A stretch of DNA of 64,000 nucleotides from CAZZCU01 sp964652825. GTDB taxonomy: Bacteria; Bdellovibrionota_B; Oligoflexia; Oligoflexales; CAZZCU01. Within the stretch, counting starts at the first letter, position 1; each line of letters begins with the position of its first letter. The position numbers were made by a program, and so were the translations under genes. The notes under the pieces are model-generated. The model was given only the letters and a program-made list of their open reading frames with translations. It was not told the origin of the DNA and made no database searches. The stretch spans positions 186,001 through 250,000 of the forward strand of contig CAZZCU010000001.1 of assembly GCA_964652825.1 (NCBI GenBank), written 5' to 3'. This document shows, piece by piece, positions 8,323-16,036 of the stretch.

Positions 8323-9135
8323 CTACAACGAGGCGTTATCCTGCGGGAAGCCGTTGGCGTCCTTGGCAGGTAAGATCATCAATTTGCGATTAGGTCCCGA
8401 ACCAATGGATTTCGTGTATACCCGATCATCTTGATCAAGAGCCATGTGAATAATCTTGCGATCGTAAGCGCTCTTGTAATTCAAGACGATAGGTTTTTTG
8501 TTGGTGTAAACTTTTTGCGACAAGTCTTGCGCCATTTCCTTGAGTTCGTCTTCGCGGGTTTTGCGCATGCCATCGGCATCAACAAAAATACGAAACGGCA
8601 ACTCGCGTTTTAAGTGACGCGGCTTTTTGCGGAGAATATGTTCAAGGGATTCCGCCAATTTGATGTTTTTGCTTAGTTGCTCGGTGACAAAGCTGTTTTT
8701 GACATTTAAAAGCAAGCGATCGCCGTCAACATTGGCTTCAACGGACACCGCTTCGCCGGCCATTTTTTCGCAGATATCGCTGCAAAAGCCGCGCAACTCT
8801 TCCACTAAATTGTTCAACTCACCAGCGGATAGCGGCGGCAGGGTTTCGGCGGTGTTTGTAGTTTCATGCTCCGTCCGGCGATTTGCTCCTCGTTGAGCGC
8901 CATTGTTGCGTGCACCATGGGCGTAGCCATTAGAACGTCGCGGACCTTTTTTGAGCCAAGCTGAGATTTCGACTTTGCGGCTGCCAAACAAACCCAAGAA
9001 TCCGCCGTTTGATTGCGAAATGACCTTGTATTCAATGTTGTCACTGGTTGTCTCAAGCGCCGATGCCGCCTGAACAATCGCCAAGTCCAAGGATTTAGCC
9101 TGGATGGTAACCAAGTTGTTGTGTTGTCTTTCCAT
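8323..9135 (-). CDS. jag: Jag/KhpB-type RNA-binding protein (Jag_N, KH, R3H)
   Basis: The 270-residue protein has a Jag N-terminal domain (about 7-62, with GGFLGLFGSRKVEI), a basic Arg/Asn/Gly-rich linker (63-95), a KH-like region (about 120-200) and a C-terminal R3H domain whose core DRKIIHMAL precedes SIGSGPNRKL. Jag homologues bind RNA, partner with KhpA and are almost always encoded beside yidC, as here (27 bases). The role is probably post-transcriptional control linked to the envelope. ATG 9135 is preceded by a GGAGTGG-like site. Confidence 0.92.
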   Translation of the reverse strand: MERQHNNLVTIQAKSLDLAIVQAASALETTSDNIEYKVISQSNGGFLGLFGSRKVEISAWLKKGPRRSNGYAHGARNNGAQRGANRRTEHETTNTAETLPPLSAGELNNLVEELRGFCSDICEKMAGEAVSVEANVDGDRLLLNVKNSFVTEQLSKNIKLAESLEHILRKKPRHLKRELPFRIFVDADGMRKTREDELKEMAQDLSQKVYTNKKPIVLNYKSAYDRKIIHMALDQDDRVYTKSIGSGPNRKLMILPAKDANGFPQDNASL

Positions 9136-9162
9136 GTTGTTCCACTCCTATGCAGCTAAAAA

Positions 9163-10647
9163 TTAATTTAGCTTGCGGTTAAGCCATCGCTGCTGGGCAA
9201 TCGAGACAATTGTATTGGTAATCATATACAGCACCATACCAGCAGGCAATGACAGCATCATTGCTGTAAAAACGATTGGTAACATCAGCATGATTTTTTC
9301 TTGAGTTTTATCCATGCTGGGATTGGGGGTAAGTTTTTGTTGAATAAACATGCCGATCCCCAAAATCACCGGCGAAATATAATATGGATCATGCGCCGAC
9401 AAATCGTGAATCCAACCAAAGAACGGCGCGTGACGCAGCTCGATCGATTGCGACAAGACGTTGTAAAACGCGATGAAGACGGGAATTTGTGGCAAGATCG
9501 GCAGACAACCTTTAGCTGGGTTGATCTTGTTTGCCGCCATAAATTGCATCAATTCTTTTTGTTGCGCCTGCGGGTCGTCTTTATGCTTCTCGCGAATTTT
9601 CTGCATTTCCGGTTGCAGCTTTTGCATCTTTTTCATCGAGACCGCGGCGGCTTTGGTTANNNNNNNNNNNNNNNNNNNNNNNNNNNNNNNNNNNNNNNNN
9701 NNNNNNNNNNNNNNNNNNNNNNNNNNNNNNNNNNNNNNNNNNNNNNNNNNNNNNNNNNNCGCGCATTTACCGCTAGTGGTGCCCGCTGCTTTTTGTACGA
9801 GAAAGCTGAATTTTGGACGATCGATCAATAAGGCGCTCAAGAAGTAATGGCGATCAAAGCCCACGAATTCAATATTCTCGTTGCTAGCACCCAAGACTTC
9901 GGTCTTACTGGCATCTTCGCAGAAGTCTTTAACCAGTTCTTTATTCAGGCTGCCATCCACATCAGTGATGATATGGAATTGTTCGCCAGGTACGCCCGGC
10001 AAAAATCCGCCGCGGCTTTCGGGGATTTGAATGGTTTCCTGCAATAAAAGTCCGGCATCCAAATCCATGGGTGAGCCGGTTGTATTGGTGTAGCTGATCG
10101 CCAAGTCTATCATGTAGCCGTCAGTGGGGACCGAATAGGTGTGCATGATCTTCCAGCCACCTTCTTGATGATGGAAGCTGAGCTTGTCTCCGTCGCGTTC
10201 GCCCTCGTAAATGTTGGCGAATTGTGTGGCGTTACCGGTGGCGCTTGTCCCCTGCAAGCGTAACGGCGAATCCAACAGCTCAATGGCTCCTGCTTCTTTG
10301 CCGTTGCTGGCGCGATAATTTTTGAGCACGATGCTGCTTAGGCCGCCGGTATCTTGGTCGAAGTTATAAATCGAAGTCGATGTTTCAAAACGTAATGCCA
10401 AAGCACCCAGACGTTTTACCGATGTATTTTGCGTTGTTGTTGCCGTTTCACCGGTTCCCGCCCGCATACTGGCGGGGCCAGCCGCGGTATCCGGACTTTG
10501 GGTCGCGGGTGTTTCCTTCGTTTCACTGGTGATTCCTGGGTTGTTGAAGTCAGGATACTTGCGTTTTAAGTATTCTGTGTAACCGAGGTAAAACAGTACG
10601 CAAAGAACGATGGCAATAATAGTGCGCGATTCGGTGGAATTATTCAC
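9163..10647 (-). CDS. yidC: Membrane protein insertase YidC (interrupted by an assembly gap)
   Basis: YidC inserts and folds inner-membrane proteins, alone or with SecYEG. Visible are TM1 (about residues 7-23), a periplasmic beta-domain, and after the gap the conserved core: KMQKLQPEMQKIREKHKDD, NPAKGCLPILPQIPVFIAFY, the remaining membrane helices and a basic tail. The scaffold gap (9660-9759) stands for 34 X. Comparison with the E. coli protein suggests that about 80 residues are missing there, including TM2 and the groove Arg, so the true gap is probably longer than 100 bases. The start overlaps the yidD stop by 4 bases. The length (494 plus the hidden part) fits Gram-negative YidC. Confidence 0.95.
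   Translation of the reverse strand: MNNSTESRTIIAIVLCVLFYLGYTEYLKRKYPDFNNPGITSETKETPATQSPDTAAGPASMRAGTGETATTTQNTSVKRLGALALRFETSTSIYNFDQDTGGLSSIVLKNYRASNGKEAGAIELLDSPLRLQGTSATGNATQFANIYEGERDGDKLSFHHQEGGWKIMHTYSVPTDGYMIDLAISYTNTTGSPMDLDAGLLLQETIQIPESRGGFLPGVPGEQFHIITDVDGSLNKELVKDFCEDASKTEVLGASNENIEFVGFDRHYFLSALLIDRPKFSFLVQKAAGTTSGKCAXXXXXXXXXXXXXXXXXXXXXXXXXXXXXXXXXXTKAAAVSMKKMQKLQPEMQKIREKHKDDPQAQQKELMQFMAANKINPAKGCLPILPQIPVFIAFYNVLSQSIELRHAPFFGWIHDLSAHDPYYISPVILGIGMFIQQKLTPNPSMDKTQEKIMLMLPIVFTAMMLSLPAGMVLYMITNTIVSIAQQRWLNRKLN
9660..9759. other. Assembly gap of 100 N inside yidC
   Basis: Exactly 100 undetermined bases. The round number indicates a placeholder. The reading frame is continuous across it only if the real length is 1 modulo 3. 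Confidence 0.99.
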
Positions 10648-10853
10648 GGCAGATCTACCCCTCCTGGATGTAAAGCATGACAGCTCAACAAACGCCTGGC
10701 GATTTTAGCGGATGCTCGCGGCAGGGTGTATTTGTCCAAACAGGCCGAGGCATAACAGGAACAGCTGGGATAAAAACGGCAGCGCGATCCCAACAAAGGC
10801 GATATCGCTAGCTGATAACAGCGGATAATAAATTGGCAGATGCTCTTAATCAT
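10644..10853 (-). CDS. yidD: Membrane protein insertion efficiency factor YidD
   Basis: The 69-residue protein carries the whole family core: YQLAISPLLGSRCRFYPSCS, then YASACL, RLLSCH and PGGVD, including the conserved Cys residues. The amphipathic N-terminus associates with the inner membrane and assists YidC-dependent insertion. It lies between rnpA (23 bases upstream) and yidC (4-base overlap), its standard place. The usual DPVP end is shortened to DLP. Confidence 0.93.
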   Translation of the reverse strand: MIKSICQFIIRCYQLAISPLLGSRCRFYPSCSCYASACLDKYTLPRASAKIARRLLSCHALHPGGVDLP

Positions 10854-10876
10854 TCCAGCCTAAAGAGTTCACTTAG

Positions 10877-11236
10877 TTAAGAAGATGCTGATGGCTGCAG
10901 TTTTCCTGTTAGCGATATCAACATCCGTTCCAGCGTTTGACATAGAGACGATCCGGTTACATTGCCGCAGCTATGTCGCGCGATAACCACCACATCAAGT
11001 CCTGGATATTGATCTTTGATATGGCGAAAACATTCTCGTAAATTGCGTTTAATCCGATTACGCGTGACGGACGAGCCAACTTTTCTGGAGACCACCAGTC
11101 CGAGTCTGCCTGCCGCCAAAGACGAACGATTTGCGATAACCACTAAATGCGGGGACACAACTTTGGTTCCCGAATTCATGGTCGCTTCAAAATCTCGGCT
11201 TTTTAATAAGCGGTTGGTACGCGAAAAATCGAACAT
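10877..11236 (-). CDS. rnpA: Ribonuclease P protein component
   Basis: RnpA is the protein subunit of RNase P, which matures tRNA 5' ends. The basic protein shows the family core RLGLVVSRKVGSSVTRNRIK followed by RNLRECFR. I place the start at ATG 11236 (MFDFSRTNRLLKSRDF), about 10 bases after a GGAG and where the family normally begins, giving 119 residues. A GTG at 11284 in the same frame would add 16 residues that overlap the intergenic region just after rpmH. The C-terminus is Ser-rich (SASS). Confidence 0.93.
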   Translation of the reverse strand: MFDFSRTNRLLKSRDFEATMNSGTKVVSPHLVVIANRSSLAAGRLGLVVSRKVGSSVTRNRIKRNLRECFRHIKDQYPGLDVVVIARHSCGNVTGSSLCQTLERMLISLTGKLQPSASS

Positions 11237-11294
11237 GTTGTTATGCTCCAACAAGTAGCGGCGTGTTGCGGCTAAGCCGCTCACAGCCTGTGGC

Positions 11295-11447
11295 TTACTT
11301 GCTTGCAGCGATAACCGCGATGCGTTTTCTGCCTTTAGCGCGACGTAAGCTTAAAACTTTACGTCCCCCTGGCGTAGCCATACGGGCCCGGAAGCCATGC
11401 GTACGCAGGCGGCGTTTCTTCTTTGGTTGAAAAGTACGTTTTGTCAT
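11295..11447 (-). CDS. rpmH: Large ribosomal subunit protein bL34
   Basis: The 50-residue, strongly basic protein has the invariant bL34 pattern: KRTFQP, THGFRARMATPGGRKVL, RRAKGR. The ATG at 11447 follows GGAG by about 7 bases; an upstream in-frame codon at 11477 is ignored because it lies before this site. It is the first gene of the rnpA-yidD-yidC-jag-mnmE series. dnaA, often found on the other side of rpmH, is absent here. Confidence 0.97.
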   Translation of the reverse strand: MTKRTFQPKKKRRLRTHGFRARMATPGGRKVLSLRRAKGRKRIAVIAASK

Positions 11448-11522
11448 CGATTGCTCCTGTAGTCCGCATTTTTCCAATAGATTCAGAGTGTTATGCTTCA
11501 GCGCATTGCGAACAGTTCGAGG

Positions 11523-11551
11523 AATCTAGCAAAGCCAGTTAGGGAAAGCAA
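11523..11551 (-). promoter_or_regulatory. Candidate promoter for rpmH and the following operon
   Basis: On the minus strand TTGCTT (11551-11546) and TAGATT (11528-11523) are 17 bases apart, and TGC before the -10 makes it an extended -10 type. It lies about 75 bases upstream of the rpmH start. Confidence 0.45.
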
Positions 11552-11592
11552 GTCAGTAGAATCAAAGGATTTTTATAATGTTTATTAAAATG

Positions 11593-11621
11593 TTGACATT
11601 TTTAATAAAATATATTAAATT
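11593..11621 (+). promoter_or_regulatory. Promoter in AT-rich stretch before the secreted repeat protein
   Basis: A perfect TTGACA at 11593-11598 is followed after 17 bases by TAAATT at 11616-11621. The surrounding 11568-11640 is strongly AT-rich with repeated TTATTAAAA-like blocks. It would drive the gene at 11645 with a short leader. Confidence 0.5.
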
Positions 11622-11644
11622 TCATTAAAAATAACGGGGATTCT

Positions 11645-12850
11645 ATGTCAATGATGCGGCTCTTTTTTGCATTGGGCCTGCTGCTGGCGGCTAATAGCTC
11701 GCTGGCACAGCAGTCGGGCGGCTATTTGCGGTTGTTGCCGGTGACCGCGATAAAAGAAAGCAAGCAGGGTGTTGAAGTCCAATATATGCCGAGTTGTGAC
11801 GCCAGCTTTGTCGGTTTGGTTGTCAAAGCACTCGAACACGGGATTTTACGCATGGCGGTTCTGGTGCGCCAGGACCCGATCTTGTGCGCGCAGGTACCGG
11901 CAATACAAACCAGCAAAATCTCCAGTTTTGCTCTGAAGTCATTCCGCGCCATTTTGCCGCTGGAGATGACAACGACGAACGCGCGTCTTATGCATGTTCC
12001 CGCCAAAGACGTCGCATTTTTGCGCGAACAAAATTTATTGCAGACAACGCATGAATCCCGCTGCGGACAAATACTCGGCCATGTTTTTACCAATGCGCTT
12101 GGCGGCGACAAGCTCAGTATTGGTGTTGTCGAGGAGTTGTCCGGTAGCGCCGGCGCTACTTGCCAGACGCAACTGCGTTTGAGCTCGGTTGGCCATTTGA
12201 ATATCGCGGCGGTTAACGTCGCGCAGGCCGCAAAAATTGTTGATCCGCGCACTGTGTATGAACTGCGGCTGGCACCAGTAAAAAGCCGGTCGGTCAAACG
12301 TTTGCATGGCGGTCGCGGCATTGCCCTAAAATACGTGCGCCGCTGTAATGAGGCTCCCGTCGGTATCGTGGTTGATTATCAACGAGCAACCCCTGCTGTG
12401 CCTGCACATACCGAAGTTGGCATGCTGGTGGCGCGTTATCCCAACCAGCAATGTGTGGCCGGTGCCGATGTCTACACCGCCGAGCGGGTGACGGATAATA
12501 ATATCGAGTTAGTCGCCGGTGCCAAGCTCAAGCGGATGCAACCGGACGATGATCACGTTATTGGCGCGGCACGTTTGCAAGTCGTGGCGCCGTTGCGTTA
12601 CGCCTATGGTAATCGCGAGACCGGCGAAGGTCTTGCGCTCGACTATTTTGCGACCTGTGCCATGCCGTTGGGAGCTGTGTATGCGCGTGACATGCGCGGC
12701 AATTTGAGTGTGGGCGTGGTAACGCGTTCGACTAGCAAGAGCCGATGCAAAAATCCCATAAAAGAGGTATCTTTACTGCAACCCCATTTTGTTCGCTCAG
12801 ATATTCATCAGTCGATTTACGGCTTAAGAGTCGAGGGGTATAGCCTGTAA
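11645..12850 (+). CDS. Secreted protein of four Cys-pair modules, unknown family
   Basis: I do not recognise this 401-residue protein. It begins with a clear signal peptide (residues 1-21, ending SLA-QQ). The mature part holds exactly eight cysteines: 51/81, 140/173, 234/270 and 338/368. Each pair is 30-36 residues apart and the modules recur about every 90-105 residues. The repeat theme is G-(V/I/L)-A-L-x-Y-x3-C-x4-G-x-V, then L-x-V-G-(V/M), then the second Cys; compare GIALKYVRRC (225-234) with GLALDYFATC (329-338). One disulfide per module in the periplasm or outside is likely. ATG 11645 follows GGGGA. Alanine racemase starts 10 bases downstream, so the two genes may share a transcript. 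The function is unknown. Confidence 0.75.
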   Translation: MSMMRLFFALGLLLAANSSLAQQSGGYLRLLPVTAIKESKQGVEVQYMPSCDASFVGLVVKALEHGILRMAVLVRQDPILCAQVPAIQTSKISSFALKSFRAILPLEMTTTNARLMHVPAKDVAFLREQNLLQTTHESRCGQILGHVFTNALGGDKLSIGVVEELSGSAGATCQTQLRLSSVGHLNIAAVNVAQAAKIVDPRTVYELRLAPVKSRSVKRLHGGRGIALKYVRRCNEAPVGIVVDYQRATPAVPAHTEVGMLVARYPNQQCVAGADVYTAERVTDNNIELVAGAKLKRMQPDDDHVIGAARLQVVAPLRYAYGNRETGEGLALDYFATCAMPLGAVYARDMRGNLSVGVVTRSTSKSRCKNPIKEVSLLQPHFVRSDIHQSIYGLRVEGYSL

Positions 12851-12860
12851 GGATCGTGAG

Positions 12861-13982
12861 TTGCATACCTGGATTGAATTAAGTCGCAAAGCCGTCCAAA
12901 AAAACTTCCAGATTTTTTCTAAGTTAGCGCACAAGAAACAAGTCGTGGCCCCAGTCCTAAAAGCCAACGCTTATGGTCACGGGTTGGCGGAAGTCTATGA
13001 CTGTCTGAAGTCACAAAAATTGACGTGGATTTGTGTCAACTATGTATTTGAAGGCGTGCAGATTCGTCGCCTTGGTTTTAAAGGGCGGATTATGGTCGTC
13101 GGCCCAGTGCTCCGCGAAGAATGCCGTACCGCGCATAAACATAAATTGGAAATATTTCTGCGCGATTTTGAATCACTCGCCTGGTGGAAAGCCGCGACCG
13201 CCAAGCCGCGGGTTCATCTTAAGTTTGATACCGGCATGAATCGCCAGGGTTTTTTGTCGGGCGATGAAAAGCGTGTCATCGACTTATTGTCACCGCATAA
13301 AGCCTTGGTAGTTGGCATCGCCACACATTTTGCCAACGTGGAAGATGTCTTGGAGCATGAATACGCGGATTTACAATTACAGCGTTTTACCGCTGCCGCT
13401 CAGGCTTTTGAGAAGGCGGGTTTTAAAGTTTTGCGTCACGCCGCCTCCAGCGCCTCGGCATTGCTGCTACCTAAGAGTCGGAGTGATATCGCGCGTATCG
13501 GTATCTCGCTTTACGGGCAGTGGCCGTCGCAGGCCACGCGCCTGTCATTTTTGCAAACTTACGACAAAGTCGCCCCGCTTCAGCCGGTACTCAGCTGGAG
13601 GACGAAAATTGCGACGCTTAAATCGGTGCGCGCCGGCGAGTATATCGGCTATGGTTGTACGTTTCGTGCCGTGGCGGCCATGCGCGTCGCCGTCTTGCCG
13701 GTCGGATACTATGAAGGTTTGCCGCGGTTGATTGGCAACGATCAAAGCTATGTTTTGATTCAAGGTCAGCGCTGCAAAATCGTCGGCCGTATTTGCATGA
13801 ACATGATGATGGTGGATGTGACGCATCTACGGCATGCCACGGTCGGTGATGTTGCAACGCTGATTGGCAAAGACGGCAAGGAAACACTTGCGGCGTCTGA
13901 TGTTGCACATTGGGCGCAAACCATCCATTATGAGCTTTTGACGCGTTTACATCCGGATATTCCGCGTCGCATCGTTGATTGA
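12861..13982 (+). CDS. alr: Alanine racemase
   Basis: Alr interconverts L- and D-alanine for peptidoglycan. The 373-residue protein has the PLP lysine K34 in PVLKANAYGHG, the fold-III TIM-barrel signatures (DTGMNRQGF, ARIGISLYG), and the second-domain catalytic tyrosine in GYGCTFRA, followed by PVGYYEGLPR and GRICMNMMMVD. The start is TTG at 12861, chosen because HTWIELSRKAVQKN aligns with the family N-terminus and AAGGA stands 7 bases upstream; no ATG is available. It lies 10 bases after the secreted repeat protein. Confidence 0.95.
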   Translation: MHTWIELSRKAVQKNFQIFSKLAHKKQVVAPVLKANAYGHGLAEVYDCLKSQKLTWICVNYVFEGVQIRRLGFKGRIMVVGPVLREECRTAHKHKLEIFLRDFESLAWWKAATAKPRVHLKFDTGMNRQGFLSGDEKRVIDLLSPHKALVVGIATHFANVEDVLEHEYADLQLQRFTAAAQAFEKAGFKVLRHAASSASALLLPKSRSDIARIGISLYGQWPSQATRLSFLQTYDKVAPLQPVLSWRTKIATLKSVRAGEYIGYGCTFRAVAAMRVAVLPVGYYEGLPRLIGNDQSYVLIQGQRCKIVGRICMNMMMVDVTHLRHATVGDVATLIGKDGKETLAASDVAHWAQTIHYELLTRLHPDIPRRIVD

Positions 13983-13999
13983 GTTTATGGACCCACATT

Positions 14000-14398
14000 A
14001 TGAAACAAGAAATCGTTTCGCCGCTTAATCTTTGTCAGATCGAAATTGTCGTACAGGATTTACGTCGTTCGATTGATTTTTACGAAGCGGTATTGGGCTG
14101 GGCATGCGTCCCGGCGGAGATGCATGACTACGCGGTCCTCACTGTGCCGGATGATTGTCCGTATGGTATCAGCCTGGTGCCTGCAAAGCGGGATGACAAG
14201 CCGACAGAAGAACGCTATGCCAGCCGGGCAACCTTATATTTTCGCGTTCAGGAGCCGAAGACGATCGCGCAACGTGCCAAGGAATTTGGTGGTGCGGTGA
14301 TTTTTGGCCCGAAGAAGCTGCCGGGTTATGGCTTGTGTTATCAAATCGCCGATCCCGATGGTCAGCGGCTTGGCTTGTTTGGCGAACAAGACATTTAG
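14000..14398 (+). CDS. VOC (glyoxalase/bleomycin-resistance fold) protein
   Basis: This is a single-domain vicinal-oxygen-chelate protein of 132 residues (CQIEIVVQDLRRSIDFYEAV at the start, YQIADPDGQRLGLF at the end), a fold of metal-dependent small-molecule enzymes and binding proteins. I use ATG 14000; a TTG at 13979 overlapping the alr stop would add 7 residues. The gene follows alr directly and may be co-transcribed. Its last four bases overlap the convergent HEAT-like gene. The substrate cannot be inferred. Confidence 0.75.
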   Translation: MKQEIVSPLNLCQIEIVVQDLRRSIDFYEAVLGWACVPAEMHDYAVLTVPDDCPYGISLVPAKRDDKPTEERYASRATLYFRVQEPKTIAQRAKEFGGAVIFGPKKLPGYGLCYQIADPDGQRLGLFGEQDI

Positions 14399-15135
14399 GT
14401 CTTGTCCAGATAACCTTTTTTATTGACGCTGATGCCTGGTTCTATTTGAACATCTACAAATACGGAAACATCGCTGACTTGCCATTTTTTGCTTAAGAAG
14501 GCGGCGACCACGGCCTTTTTGATCCGACGGTTTTCGGCGGAATTGTCAGCCATAAAGCTTTCGACCAGCTTTGGAACATCGGAGCTGTCCTGTTCCAGTA
14601 GTGCTTCGATACAGGCAAAACGGACGCGTTCATCGGGATCAGTTAAAAAATGCGCCAGTTTGGTTACAAAACCCGGCAACTGGTAATCGCGCAGGTAGCA
14701 GAGAATGTCATAATTCTTATCAACAATATCGCGATCAAATGCCACATCGTCAAAATTCAAGGCGCTTTTTAGGACATCGACGACTTGTTCCGTGGTCCCC
14801 AGAGAGCTTAAAATCTTGATGGGCCAAGCGATACGAGTGGTTTTTAGCAGGTGATCCTTAATATAAGGGATGGCTTGTTCGCCATAATGTTTGATGCTTT
14901 CAACGGCGAATTCTTTTTCGCGCGTGTCGTTGATCCCGTGTTCCAGGCTGTATTCAAAACGCTGTAATAAAGCCGGTATGGCGATACTGGCATCATCCAG
15001 GTTCTTGAAGTATTCCAGCGCCGCCCGGCGATCCTCTTTGATAGCTTTGGGGTTGCGAACTTGTCTTAGGGATTTTTCCGCCCGACGTTCATGGCGGGAT
15101 TCACGATATTCTTTGAACTTACTGAACAAACCCAT
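14395..15135 (-). CDS. HEAT-repeat-like cytoplasmic protein
   Basis: The 246-residue protein has no signal peptide and a basic first 35 residues. It then has helical pairs of HEAT type (ERVRFACIEALLEQDSSDVP, and IKHYGEQAIPYIKDHLLK earlier), ending in a short non-repeat tail. Such scaffolds bind proteins. It is divergent from glmU across a gap with two overlapping palindromes. The partner is unknown. Confidence 0.6.
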   Translation of the reverse strand: MGLFSKFKEYRESRHERRAEKSLRQVRNPKAIKEDRRAALEYFKNLDDASIAIPALLQRFEYSLEHGINDTREKEFAVESIKHYGEQAIPYIKDHLLKTTRIAWPIKILSSLGTTEQVVDVLKSALNFDDVAFDRDIVDKNYDILCYLRDYQLPGFVTKLAHFLTDPDERVRFACIEALLEQDSSDVPKLVESFMADNSAENRRIKKAVVAAFLSKKWQVSDVSVFVDVQIEPGISVNKKGYLDKT

Positions 15136-15153
15136 TAGTCATGCTCTATATCT

Positions 15154-15179
15154 ATGATCGAGATCATGTTAATAACATG
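15154..15179. promoter_or_regulatory. Two overlapping palindromes in a divergent promoter region
   Basis: ATGATC-GA-GATCAT occupies 15154-15167 and CATGTTA-A-TAACATG occupies 15165-15179, sharing three bases. They lie in the 74-base gap between the HEAT-like gene (minus) and the glmU-type gene (plus), where one or two dimeric repressors could control both directions. Confidence 0.45.
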
Positions 15180-15209
15180 TCCCTTAGGTAATTGCTATAA
15201 GGCGAAGCC

Positions 15210-16007
15210 ATGCAGATGACAACAGCCGGCTTGATCCTGGCGGCGGGCAAAGGAACCCGCATGAATAGCAGTTTGCCCAAAGTTCTGCATCCGATCGCAG
15301 GCAAGAGTATGTTGCAACGGATTGTCGATACTTTGGCGCAAGCGGGGGTCGAACCCGTCAATGTTCTTCTTGGCGGTGAGCTGGAGGCTTTTGCGGATTT
15401 TTTGCAACACAATCCAAGCCTGAGCGTATCAAAACAACTACACCGTCTGGGGACCGGCGATGCCGTGGCTGCGGCGCATGTCGCTTTTGTCGACGTGCCG
15501 GCGCCGGCTTATGCGGCTGGCGAATTATTGCGGGGTCAGCGGATCAGGGCGACTCATCTGCTGATCTGTGCTGGGGACACGCCGTTGCTCAAGGCGACGA
15601 CGCTGCGTGCCTTTCGCGAATCCTGCGTTGCGGCCGGTGCGCGTCTTGGCGTCCTGGGAATGCGCCACCCCCAGCCGTTTGGTTATGGACGAATGATTCT
15701 TGCCACCGAGAGTCATCTGACCGCGATTATCGAGGAAAAGGATGCTGACGACGCTACGCGCAAGATCAATATCTGTAACACAGGCGTGATTTTTGCAGAG
15801 CTTAAATACTTGTTTGAATTGCTGGGCGAGATAAATTGTAACAATGCTCAAAAAGAGTATTTGTTGACCGATTGCATTGCGATTGCCGCCGGACACGGTG
15901 AGCAGGTCCATGCGTTTATCTCCGACGATTGGCGATCTTTTCAGGGTGTGAACGATCAGCGGCAACTCGCTGCGGTTGAGCAAATTTTGAGTGAACATAA
16001 AAGCTAA
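15210..16007 (+). CDS. glmU: GlmU-type N-acetylglucosamine-1-phosphate uridylyltransferase, single domain
   Basis: The 265-residue protein matches the N-terminal half of GlmU: LAAGKGTRMNSSLPKVLHPI (nucleotide loop), GTGDAVAAAH (uracil site), CAGDTPLL (metal Asp), EEKDAD, CNTGV, and the final GVNDQRQLAAVEQIL. It makes UDP-GlcNAc from UTP and GlcNAc-1-P. The left-handed beta-helix acetyltransferase half found in the usual ~456-residue bifunctional GlmU is absent: a stop follows the linker helix and glmS starts 29 bases later. GlcN-1-P acetylation must be encoded elsewhere or go another way. AAGG lies 8 bases before ATG 15210. It is first in the glmU-glmS-helicase series. Confidence 0.85.
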   Translation: MQMTTAGLILAAGKGTRMNSSLPKVLHPIAGKSMLQRIVDTLAQAGVEPVNVLLGGELEAFADFLQHNPSLSVSKQLHRLGTGDAVAAAHVAFVDVPAPAYAAGELLRGQRIRATHLLICAGDTPLLKATTLRAFRESCVAAGARLGVLGMRHPQPFGYGRMILATESHLTAIIEEKDADDATRKINICNTGVIFAELKYLFELLGEINCNNAQKEYLLTDCIAIAAGHGEQVHAFISDDWRSFQGVNDQRQLAAVEQILSEHKS

Positions 16008-16036
16008 GAGTATGTGGCTGTAAGAGAGGTCGATTT

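Noticed and set aside
11478..11644. oriC beside rpmH
   Set aside because: It is AT-rich, but no DnaA boxes, no dnaA/dnaN and no cluster of repeats typical of an origin could be seen.
13979..13999. TTG start of the VOC gene overlapping the alr stop
   Set aside because: ATG 14000 is closer to the family N-terminus; the upstream codon adds seven unsupported residues, though it cannot be fully excluded.
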